In this document: positions 1 through 6,340 of the stretch, piece after piece | How positions within the stretch are numbered: position 1 is the first letter of the stretch | How the letters are laid out: the number at the start of each line of letters is the position of its first letter | The notes under the pieces: generated by a model | The model's database searches: none | What the model was told of the DNA's origin: nothing | The model's input: the letters and a program-made list of their open reading frames with translations, nothing else | Origin: an uncultured Lachnospiraceae bacterium | GTDB lineage: Bacteria; Bacillota; Clostridia; Lachnospirales; Lachnospiraceae | Length of the DNA stretch: 6,387 nt | Assembly: GCA_949935685.1 (NCBI GenBank) | Contig: CATLGN010000102.1 | Span: 1 to 6,387, forward strand | Direction: 5' to 3' | Program-made: the position numbers and the translations under genes

Positions 1-477
1 TCCGTGCTGGGAGATGAAAACGATGCGGCTGCGTCCGAGTGCGAAGAACCGCTGCATACAAGCGATATATTGAGTTACGAAGATAAATACGTAAACCATG
101 CCAAGGACAGCGGTACAAAGGGAATGGCGAGCGTATCCCGCAAAATACCCGCCGATCTGTCCCCGGAGAGACGGGAAGAAGTGCGCGCGTTGGCAGTCAG
201 ATCGTTTCAGGCGCTGGGCTGCTGCGGCGTAGCCAGAATTGACTTTATGATTGATGAGGATACCGGTGCGCTGTATTTTAATGAGATCAATACGATTCCC
301 GGTTCGCTGGCGTTTTATCTGTGGGAGCCGGTCGGCGTTCCCTACCGGGAGTTGCTGGACCGCATGATTCAACTGGCATTGAAACGGTCGCGGACAGAGG
401 CAGGACTGACCTTTACTTTTGATACCAATATCCTCAGCCAGGCCGGATTTGCGGGGAGCAAAGGGGTGAAAGGGTGA
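1..477 (+). CDS. ddl: D-alanine--D-alanine ligase-type ATP-grasp protein, C-terminal part (5' end outside window)
   Basis: This is the last 158 codons of an ATP-grasp ligase of the Ddl type, which in the cytoplasm joins two D-alanines using ATP to make the dipeptide of the peptidoglycan stem. Numbering from the first codon here, the metal-site signature is clear: R79-I-D81 followed by a strand-turn-strand, then N94-E95-I-N97-T-I-P-G. D81, E95 and N97 match the Mg-binding Asp, Glu and Asn of E. coli DdlB, and R79 its conserved arginine. The lysine-containing segment DKYVNHAKDSGTKGM corresponds to the loop that closes over the active site. The N-terminal domain and start are not in the window. 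The extension after the family core (FYLWEP, then about 45 residues) is seen in clostridial-type relatives. The substrate could be D-Ala-D-Ala or a variant; this fragment cannot tell. The stop overlaps the ATG of a 9-codon minigene, and the regulator follows closely, so co-transcription is likely. Confidence 0.85.
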   Translation, partial: SVLGDENDAAASECEEPLHTSDILSYEDKYVNHAKDSGTKGMASVSRKIPADLSPERREEVRALAVRSFQALGCCGVARIDFMIDEDTGALYFNEINTIPGSLAFYLWEPVGVPYRELLDRMIQLALKRSRTEAGLTFTFDTNILSQAGFAGSKGVKG

Positions 478-506
478 TGGTTTTACAAAAAGATATAGTT
501 TTATGA
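477..506 (+). other. possible 9-codon coupling minigene between ligase and regulator
   Basis: An ATG at 477 shares a base with the ligase stop (TGATG, 475-479) and opens a 9-residue frame, MVLQKDIVL. Its TGA at 504-506 overlaps the regulator ATG at 503-505. It has the best ribosome site in the area, AAAGGGGTGA at 460-469, 7 bases upstream. The regulator ATG itself is preceded only by A/T-rich sequence (AAAGATATAG). This suggests that ribosomes initiate at 477, terminate at 504-506 and restart on the regulator. Alternatively, one missing base has separated the regulator from a longer natural N-terminus beginning at 477. The arrangement is directly visible; its function is inferred. Confidence 0.35.
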
Positions 507-1261
507 AATACTATCACAATGCAGTCTGCCCGATCGAAATTGTGAAGACAGAAAACCTGAACATATCATTTCAGCGCCACAATCATGCGGAACATTATGT
601 GATTTCCATTGTGGCAGCGGGGAAGGCAGAAGTGTCATATGAAAAAGGGCATGCCGGTACATATGAACCGGGGGATGTGTTTTGCGTGATGCCCATGCAG
701 CCGCATGCCGTTTGCGTGGGGCAGGATGCGGTGATGATTTCCATATGTATCGGCGCATGTCTGTTCAGGGAATGGACATATGACATGATCGCCCATACCG
801 TAGAGGAAATGACTGCCCGAACCGGTATCCCGGACGTTGCCCGGATGCGATATGTGGAGATACTGCGGAAGTTGTCTGACGCTGCCGGACAACGGCGCAG
901 TACAACAGATCCGATGCTGGAAAGGGTTATCAACACGCTGACGATGTTCCCGGAACGGGCGTTGTCTCTGGAGCGGATGGCGGAAGAACTTCATATGAGC
1001 AAATATTATTTTATCAGAAAATTCCGCGAGAACGTGGGCTTGCCGCCGCATCAGTTTCATCTGCAGCGCAGAATCAGAAAGGCACAAAAACGTCTGCGTG
1101 CCAAGTGCTCCGTAGTGGACGTGGCGCTGGAAATGGGATTTTATGATCAGAGTCATTTTGACCACTGTTTTAAAAGAATTGTCGGTATATCACCAAAAGC
1201 CTATATTGCAGCAATTTTTTACAAGCCGGGCGCAGACGGTTCCTTTATTATGGTATTGTAA
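503..1261 (+). CDS. AraC-family transcriptional regulator with N-terminal cupin sensor domain
   Basis: This 252-residue protein has the standard AraC plan. Residues 1 to about 95 form a cupin-like sensor barrel with H26-N-H28-A-E-H31-Y and a second histidine motif P64-M-Q-P-H68, as in AraC proteins that bind small ligands. The last third is the double helix-turn-helix DNA-binding domain. Helix-turn-helix one is LSLERMAEELHMSKYYFIRKF. The second unit contains SVVDVALEMGFYDQSHFDHCFKR and ends in the family hallmark GISPKAY, followed by a short tail. It should bind DNA in the cytoplasm and activate or repress in response to a ligand, probably a carbohydrate, that cannot be named from sequence. 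The ATG at 503 is the first start possible in this frame, because a TGA lies in frame at 467-469. Its own ribosome site is poor, so translation may be coupled to the minigene upstream. The adjacent cupin gene is an obvious candidate co-transcribed partner or target. Confidence 0.92.
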   Translation: MKYYHNAVCPIEIVKTENLNISFQRHNHAEHYVISIVAAGKAEVSYEKGHAGTYEPGDVFCVMPMQPHAVCVGQDAVMISICIGACLFREWTYDMIAHTVEEMTARTGIPDVARMRYVEILRKLSDAAGQRRSTTDPMLERVINTLTMFPERALSLERMAEELHMSKYYFIRKFRENVGLPPHQFHLQRRIRKAQKRLRAKCSVVDVALEMGFYDQSHFDHCFKRIVGISPKAYIAAIFYKPGADGSFIMVL

Positions 1262-1294
1262 CAAATATACAGGGATAATCAGGAGGGAACCGAA

Positions 1295-1675
1295 ATGACA
1301 TTTGAAAGATTTGAAAATGGCAGTCTGTTTTTCCCGGACAGAACCGTCTGTCTGACAGATATTATGTGGGAAGAACACCCTGCATTTCAGGGCGTGGCGC
1401 TGAAACATTTCCTGACATCCGCTGACAGCGGCGGGGCGTTCAGCTATCATCTGGTACGTATTGCGCCGGGGTGCGAAATCGGGCAGCATGTGCATGCGCA
1501 ACAGTTGGAAACGCATGAAGTGATTGCCGGCAGCGGCGTTTGTATTTGTGATGGCAGGGAGATGCCGTATAAGAGCGGTGCGATGGCGGTTTTGCCCGCC
1601 GGCGTACCGCACAAGGTAAGTGCAGGTGCAGACGGTTTGTATCTGTTTGCCAAATTTATTCCCGCTCTGTGTTGA
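1295..1675 (+). CDS. small single-domain cupin protein
   Basis: This 126-residue protein is one cupin beta-barrel. Motif 1 reads G59-C-E-I-G-Q-H65-V-H67 followed by E72, H74 and E75. Motif 2 reads G95, then V-L-P101-A-G103-V-P-H106. H65, H67, E72 or E75, and H106 form the usual metal-binding set, so a metal-dependent enzyme or a sugar/small-molecule binding protein is possible; the reaction cannot be assigned. There is no signal peptide or membrane segment, so it should be cytoplasmic. The start is well supported by AGGAGG at 1281-1286, 8 bases before the ATG. It lies 33 bases after the AraC-type regulator and is followed at once by a terminator, so it is the last gene of the first transcription unit. 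The pairing suggests that it acts in the pathway controlled by the regulator. Confidence 0.85.
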   Translation: MTFERFENGSLFFPDRTVCLTDIMWEEHPAFQGVALKHFLTSADSGGAFSYHLVRIAPGCEIGQHVHAQQLETHEVIAGSGVCICDGREMPYKSGAMAVLPAGVPHKVSAGADGLYLFAKFIPALC

Positions 1676-1684
1676 TAGCAGAGC
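1664..1684 (+). other. hairpin across the cupin stop codon
   Basis: GCTCTG at 1664-1669 can pair with CAGAGC at 1679-1684, leaving a 9-base loop that includes the stop codon. No T-tract follows directly. It sits just before the main terminator and may help stabilise the 3' end of the message, or may be incidental. Confidence 0.35.
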
Positions 1685-1690
1685 GAAAAG

Positions 1691-1718
1691 GGTGGCCGGA
1701 TTCCGGCTGCCTTTTTTT
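1691..1718 (+). terminator. rho-independent terminator after the cupin gene
   Basis: GGTGGCCGG at 1691-1699 pairs with CCGGCTGCC at 1703-1711, giving a 9-bp stem with two G-U pairs in RNA and an ATT loop. Seven T residues follow immediately at 1712-1718. It ends the ligase-regulator-cupin unit and separates it from the glycan operon. Confidence 0.88.
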
Positions 1719-1769
1719 GTTAGCGGCCGGTACGAGCGCAGTCACAATACTCTAATACTGTTACGATAT

Positions 1770-1799
1770 TTGATTTTGATTGATACGATTCATTATGCT
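1770..1799 (+). promoter_or_regulatory. possible sigma-70-type promoter, distal
   Basis: TTGATT at 1770-1775 and TATGCT at 1794-1799 are separated by 18 bases. Each matches the consensus at four of six positions. It lies in the AT-rich gap upstream of the glycosyltransferase gene and would give a leader of about 140 bases. This is a weak call in AT-rich DNA, where chance matches are common. Confidence 0.25.
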
Positions 1800-1896
1800 A
1801 ACTGCATAACCTCGGTTTCAAATCCATTTCCTTTTTTTCTCTTTCCAGTAAATTCCTATATGACAAAAAGCAAAATAATACAAATATATTTATGTT

Positions 1897-1909
1897 TATA
1901 ATAATTATA
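1897..1909 (+). promoter_or_regulatory. consensus -10 box within a perfect palindrome, upstream of the glycosyltransferase gene
   Basis: TATAAT at 1897-1902, a perfect -10 hexamer, is followed by A and by ATTATA at 1904-1909. The 13 bases form a perfect inverted repeat and so present a -10 box on both strands. It lies 36 bases before the ATG at 1945. No convincing -35 is visible 16-18 bases upstream. It could be the promoter of the second operon, an operator, or a by-product of very low GC content (9 of 60 bases in 1861-1920). Confidence 0.35.
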
Positions 1910-1944
1910 TTGATAATACCTGGTACACGCCGGGAGCGGATTTT

Positions 1945-4590
1945 ATGTTTACTTGCGGTCGTTCAAGGCGTCCCGCGCACAGAGAAGACTGTCCCTCTAT
2001 GCCGGTTGGCTGTCCCAAAAACGATCGTGCCGTCGTATCGAATCCGGTGAACGATACGAAGAATTTTTTATTTATCGACAGTGGACACTTCCCGTTCAGT
2101 CATAAAGGAAAAGTACAGATTGCGGAAATGCTACTGCAGATCTGCATTGCCTGTCCCGATTACCGGCTTGTTGTAAAACCGCGTTTTCTGCCGGAGGATA
2201 CCAATATGCTGCATGAAAACACGGATCATCTGTATACGGTGCTGTCAGAGCAAGGCGGCGGAGAACTTCCGGATAATCTTGTCCTGTTGCAGGAGCACCG
2301 CGATATGCAGGAACTTCTGGATATGTGCAGTTGTGTGATTATGTTATGTACAAGCGCATATGTGGATGCGGCGCTGCGCGGCAGGCGTATGTTGATTATC
2401 AAAGGATTGGATAACGAAGACAAATATGAGCTTCGGAATGAGATTGAATATAAAAACAGTTATGCGCTGCGGGAACAGAGCGGCTGTGTCGTGGATTACC
2501 GCGAAGTGCTCCGGTATCTGCCGGCAGGTCTCAGATGCAGGGAAGAACATCTGAATGAGGTGGTTGCCTGCCGCAGTAACGCCTCCGGCCGGATTGTGGA
2601 TGTCATGGAGTATATCGATTCTCATTTTCTTGCGCGGGGGTTGTTCCCGGCAATCAGAGAGTACAGCTATGAAACATATCGGACGGTTATGCGGCCGGAT
2701 CCCGGCCTTACCTGGGAAACCATAAAACGAAAGCGGGTTAAAAATATGGGAAACGATACGCTTAGCGTTTTGAACCGTATTGTCGCCGATATTGATTTTA
2801 CGCCGCTTTATGAAATGATCGATCGTAATTATGAGAACTATCCGGCGGATGTCGGGGGAGCCAATGCCTTTATCGGAGATCTTCAGAAATTACGGAGAAC
2901 GATTGTAATTGAAAATCAGGCGGCGCTGATGGACGATCCGCTGAATCAGGCGGAACTTTTTCGCGCCATGTATCAGGCGGGGTTGTACGCCGCGGTATAT
3001 GAGATGCCGGAAGATAAGATTTTGTGCAGGGGGCCCTGGCATTATTATGTCGGAACAATGCTGTATCGGGAAAAGTCTTATGAAAAGAGTATCCTGCATT
3101 TTCTGCAATATATACGGGAAGCAGGAACGAGAACATTTGCAAAATATGAGTGCGAAAACCGCCGGGAGATGCGGGGCGTTTATGAGAAAATCGCTTTCAT
3201 GTGCGATGCGGGAAATGTGCCGCCATCTGATTTTGCGGAGATATTTGAAGAACTGCACGCGCGGAAAATGGAACGGGAAATCCCGTATGAAGCTTACAGG
3301 CAGTTTTATCAGACGGCGCTCACAGTCAGTGAGCGCTTATACCGGGAGGGGCAATATCGGCTGGCAGCCCGCTGCGCGCTTCGGTGCATGGAACAACGCT
3401 GTATTTTTGATGAAACCGGCAGGCAGGCTCAGGCGTTGCAAAGTGAGAAAGACGCGCTTTTGCATTCTCCCGCTTACGGTATCGGCCGCAGTCTGACCTG
3501 GATACCGCGGCAGGCGGGATGGCTGCTGCGCTCTGTCTGCAAAAACGGATTTTTTGAGACGGTGCATGATCTGGCATATAAAATACAGTTTTGCTATCGC
3601 AAAACGCTTGTTTATCAAATGGGGGTTATATTTCATCAAAAAGTGATAAGTGGTTATAAACTGTATGCCGAAATCATCCGGCGGCATGGCGATTCGGCAG
3701 TATTACTGCTCTCCGGGTATGCAGCGGGGGATGCGTATGTGTACGGTTTGCTGTTTGACGATTATGTAAAAAGAAAATATCCGCATTGCCGGCCGGTGTT
3801 TGGTGTCTATGGGGCTTCCGGTGTGGCCGTGGGAGAGCTTTTTGGAGTGAAACATATGGAGGCATTGTCGGCAGACGATTTTAAGATGTTGTATCACTTG
3901 CTGATGTTTGTGCCGCAGAACAAACTGCATATGGAAAGTATGCACTATCACGGATTTTACAGATACACCGGAATTCTGAATCTGGTCGAGGGACTGCACG
4001 GTTTCAATTATCTGACGCAGTCTATGGACTTTCTGGGAGTCGATTCCAGAGAAAGACTGACGAAACCGGTATTTAACCGGGACGAAACCTATCTTGACGC
4101 CATGTTTTGCGCAATAGACGCCGTGCCGGGAAAAACGGTAGTGCTGGCTCCCTATGCGAAATCGGTAAAATTGCTGCCGGAGGCTTTTTGGAAACGGTTG
4201 GCCGATCTGCTGCGGGAACGGGGATTTTGTGTCTGTACGAATGCAGCGGGCGACAGGGAGCCTCCTGTTGAGGGAACGAACGCCGTTTCTGTTCCATTTA
4301 ACAGTGTCGTCCCGTTTGTGGAGCGGGCAGGAGCGGTGGTCGGTATCCGCAGCGGCTTTCTGGATGTGGCAGGCAGCGCCGGGTGCCTGAAAATATCTCT
4401 GTGTGCGCGTGACAATTACAAAAGATCGCTTGTGTGCCATATCAGCGACAGCTTTTCGCTGGCGAATATGTATCGGGAAGAAAAGCAGTATGATTTGCTT
4501 TATTCCCTGGAGGAAGAAGAAATGATTATAAAAGAGATTATCGAACGGGTAACAGGGGAATTGGAAGACAGAAAGGAAACAGGGTTATGA
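1945..4590 (+). CDS. large two-part glycosyltransferase-like protein (partial GT-B module, helical middle, GT9-like module)
   Basis: This 881-residue protein seems to act in surface-glycan assembly. Residues about 28-190 look like the nucleotide-binding half of a GT-B transferase: FLFIDSGHFPF, then helix-strand alternation with LVVKPRF, LPDNLVLLQEHRDMQELL, and a serine-containing loop CTSAYVDAALRGRRMLII. Residues about 190-560 are mostly helical with TPR-like pieces. Residues about 583-825 resemble GT9/heptosyltransferase folds: AVLLLSGYAAGDAYVYGLL, a second-domain entry VVLAPYAKS with K742 and FWKRLADLLRERG, then VPFVERAGAVVGIRSGFLDV. The tail is charged and helical. No signal peptide or transmembrane helix is seen, so it is probably cytoplasmic or membrane-peripheral. 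The start has GGGAG 8 bases upstream and is the first possible, because TAA lies in frame at 1876. The first GT-B half is missing; see the finding on truncation. The gene overlaps the cytidylyltransferase by ATGA. Donor and acceptor are unknown; a CMP-sugar donor is suggested only by context. Confidence 0.7.
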   Translation: MFTCGRSRRPAHREDCPSMPVGCPKNDRAVVSNPVNDTKNFLFIDSGHFPFSHKGKVQIAEMLLQICIACPDYRLVVKPRFLPEDTNMLHENTDHLYTVLSEQGGGELPDNLVLLQEHRDMQELLDMCSCVIMLCTSAYVDAALRGRRMLIIKGLDNEDKYELRNEIEYKNSYALREQSGCVVDYREVLRYLPAGLRCREEHLNEVVACRSNASGRIVDVMEYIDSHFLARGLFPAIREYSYETYRTVMRPDPGLTWETIKRKRVKNMGNDTLSVLNRIVADIDFTPLYEMIDRNYENYPADVGGANAFIGDLQKLRRTIVIENQAALMDDPLNQAELFRAMYQAGLYAAVYEMPEDKILCRGPWHYYVGTMLYREKSYEKSILHFLQYIREAGTRTFAKYECENRREMRGVYEKIAFMCDAGNVPPSDFAEIFEELHARKMEREIPYEAYRQFYQTALTVSERLYREGQYRLAARCALRCMEQRCIFDETGRQAQALQSEKDALLHSPAYGIGRSLTWIPRQAGWLLRSVCKNGFFETVHDLAYKIQFCYRKTLVYQMGVIFHQKVISGYKLYAEIIRRHGDSAVLLLSGYAAGDAYVYGLLFDDYVKRKYPHCRPVFGVYGASGVAVGELFGVKHMEALSADDFKMLYHLLMFVPQNKLHMESMHYHGFYRYTGILNLVEGLHGFNYLTQSMDFLGVDSRERLTKPVFNRDETYLDAMFCAIDAVPGKTVVLAPYAKSVKLLPEAFWKRLADLLRERGFCVCTNAAGDREPPVEGTNAVSVPFNSVVPFVERAGAVVGIRSGFLDVAGSAGCLKISLCARDNYKRSLVCHISDSFSLANMYREEKQYDLLYSLEEEEMIIKEIIERVTGELEDRKETGL

Positions 4591-5264
4591 GAACGGTGGC
4601 ATTTGTGCCGGTAAAATTAAAAAACGAGCGATTACCGGGAAAAAATATCAAACGGTTTTCAGACGGAACGCCGCTTATCAGTGTTCTTCTGGACAAGCTT
4701 TCCGCATTAAAAGGAACAGAGATCGACGAAATATACGTATATTGCAGCGATGAACGGATTATCGGATATTTGCCCGAAGGCGTCCGCTTTTTAAAACGTC
4801 CGGTTTTTCTGGATGAGAAATCGGTCAAAGGACGGATGATTTACGAGGAGTTTGTGAAGACCATAAAGGCTGATATTTATGTGCTGGCGCATGTCACCAC
4901 GCCGTTTGTGACAAAGGAGCATATTATGACATGTATCGAAAAAGTAAAGAGCGGAATGTATGATTCGGCATTTTGTGCAAAGAAACTGCAGACCTTTCTC
5001 TGGCAGGACGGAAAGCCATATAATTTTGACCTGCAAAACCCGCCCCGGACACAGGATATGAAGCCGTTCTATGTGGAAATTCCCACGCCGTACGTCTTTA
5101 CCCTTAACAGTTTCCGGCAGAACCATGCGCGCACGGGATACAATCCCTACATTTGCGAATGTACGGAACCGGAAAGCGTGGATATTGATTATGCGGATGA
5201 TTTTGAACTGGCGGATGCTGTGTACTGCAGGATGACAGCGGGAGATTCGGGAAAGGAAGCGTAA
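4587..5264 (+). CDS. CMP-sugar synthetase-type cytidylyltransferase (acylneuraminate cytidylyltransferase family)
   Basis: This 225-residue protein is of usual length for NeuA-type enzymes, which react CTP with a 2-keto-3-deoxy sugar acid to give the CMP-sugar and pyrophosphate in the cytoplasm. The N-terminal nucleotide-binding signature is FVPVKLKNERLPGKN at residues 6-20. It is followed by DEIYVYCSDE, FLKRP, and HVTTPF in the core. Near the end, VDIDYADDFELAD carries D199 and D201, which fit the Asp pair that holds the metal in this family. The N-terminal motif departs from the classical NeuA form (ARGGSKRLPGKN), so the substrate may not be sialic acid. Its ATG at 4587 overlaps the upstream stop (ATGA), which implies translational coupling. 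The aldolase starts two bases after its stop. With the aldolase and the KdsC-like phosphatase it forms a plausible synthesis-and-activation set for a ulosonic acid. Confidence 0.85.
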   Translation: MRTVAFVPVKLKNERLPGKNIKRFSDGTPLISVLLDKLSALKGTEIDEIYVYCSDERIIGYLPEGVRFLKRPVFLDEKSVKGRMIYEEFVKTIKADIYVLAHVTTPFVTKEHIMTCIEKVKSGMYDSAFCAKKLQTFLWQDGKPYNFDLQNPPRTQDMKPFYVEIPTPYVFTLNSFRQNHARTGYNPYICECTEPESVDIDYADDFELADAVYCRMTAGDSGKEA

Positions 5265-5266
5265 AG

Positions 5267-6273
5267 ATGGAAGAACATATTCGATTACTGGACTGCACAT
5301 TACGTGACGGCGGGCATCTGAACGAAGGCAGATTTGGCGAAACGACAATCCGGCATGTGATACGGAAGCTGGCGGAGGCCGGGATCGATGTGATAGAAGT
5401 CGGCTTTTTGTGGGACAAAAAATGGGGTAAAGATACGACGAGATATTTTTCCATGGCGGATGTGAAAAGAATCCTTCCGGAAAATATCGGAACATCGAAA
5501 ATTTCAGTTATGACTGATTTTAACGATTTGCGACATCTGGAGCCCTGTGACGGTACCGTGGAATATATCAGAGTTATCTTTAAAAGACATCTGCAGACTG
5601 GGCGATTGACACGGTGAGGATGCTGCAGGAAAAAGGATACAAATGTTTTATGAATCCTGTAAACTGTAATGTTTATACAGATAAACAATATATTGAACTG
5701 ATTGAAAGAGTCAACGACTCAAAGCCTTATGGTTTTTCAATTGTCGATACGTTTGGCGTTTTTCGGATCACGGATCTGATACACCGTTATTTTCTGGTCG
5801 AAGAGAATCTGGATAAAAACCTTGTTATAGGGCTGCATCTGCATGAAAATCTGGGACTTTCCTATGGATTGGCGCAGAAGTTTACGGAGATCGTAAGTCC
5901 TGAGAGGAACGTGGTGATTGATGGCAGTCTGATGGGGATGGGGCGTGCGCCCGGCAATCTGCCGATAGAGCAGATTGCGGAATATCTCAATACGACATAC
6001 GGAGAGCGATACACGCTCGCTCCCGTCTATGACGCGATCGACGACGACATCGTACCTGTCAGGAAACGGTTTCCGTGGGGATATGCCCTGCCGTACGCTC
6101 TGTCTGCAAAATACGGATTACATCGGACCTACGCGGAGTATCTTATGGGAAAAGCGGATTTGAGGACAAAGGATATTGACAAAATCATGTCCGCATTCGA
6201 CAGGGCAGAGGCGGAACTGTTTCATGAGGAATATATCGAACAGTTGTATCAAAACTATATTTCTACCGTATAA
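5267..6273 (+). pseudogene. DRE-TIM (HMGL/4-hydroxy-2-oxovalerate aldolase-like) aldolase, interrupted by one frameshift
   Basis: The gene reads in one frame from 5267 to a stop at 5615-5617, while the rest lies in the frame one base back, ending at 6273. Joining them at Q110 (codon 5594-5596), with the base at 5596 read again as the first base of GAC, gives RHLQ-DWAIDTVRML and a 335-residue protein, normal for MhpE/DmpG-type aldolases. These are metal-dependent TIM barrels that form or cleave 4-hydroxy-2-oxo acids using pyruvate. Visible motifs are D9-C-T-L-R13-D14-G-G (catalytic Arg, metal Asp), GLHLHENLG with H191 and H193 as metal ligands, and GMGRAPGN. All catalytic motifs survive, so the lesion is recent, is a sequence error, or is bypassed. 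The first stop overlaps a GTG at 5614 (GTGA), so coupled synthesis of two half-proteins is conceivable. A ribosome site, GGAAAGGAAG, precedes the ATG. Context suggests aldol synthesis of a ulosonic acid. Confidence 0.8.
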
Positions 6274-6278
6274 TTTGT

Positions 6279-6307
6279 TTGTATCATGCGGCAATATCTG
6301 ATAAAAT
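6279..6307 (+). promoter_or_regulatory. possible internal promoter before the HAD phosphatase
   Basis: TTGTAT at 6279-6284 and TAAAAT at 6302-6307 are 17 bases apart, and TG at 6299-6300 gives an extended -10 (TGATAAAAT). The -10 matches five of six consensus bases, the -35 only three. It lies in the 67-base gap after the aldolase, where no terminator is seen, so it could add transcription of the phosphatase and genes beyond the window. Confidence 0.4.
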
Positions 6308-6340
6308 AGCGACAGACAAAAGAACGGAAAGGAATCTTTT

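Noticed and set aside
1769..1784. TTTGATTTTGATTGAT as a direct-repeat operator
   Set aside because: The repeat units are short, unequally spaced and in AT-rich DNA; I see no further copies that would make it a convincing binding-site array.
1620..1901. 93-codon + strand open frame running out of the cupin gene
   Set aside because: It starts inside the cupin in another frame, reads through the terminator hairpin and the AT-rich gap, and has no good ribosome site.
2999..3496. 165-codon + strand open frame inside the glycosyltransferase gene
   Set aside because: It is nested out of frame in the large gene and is very rich in Arg and Cys without domain features; a frame shadow.
3703..4440. 245-codon open frame on the minus strand opposite the glycosyltransferase gene
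   Set aside because: It lies wholly within a well-supported + strand gene, is rich in Arg, His and Gln as expected for antisense shadow translation, and shows no recognisable motif.
4791..5495. 234-codon open frame on the minus strand spanning the cytidylyltransferase and aldolase
   Set aside because: It crosses two genes with clear family motifs on the + strand and has no domain-like pattern of its own.
5579..5585. TTTAAAA as a programmed -1 ribosomal frameshift site in the aldolase
   Set aside because: It is split TTT-AAA-A in the reading frame, not T-TTA-AAA, and a -1 slip there meets TAA at 5581-5583. No homopolymer tract suitable for slipped-strand phase variation lies at the break either.
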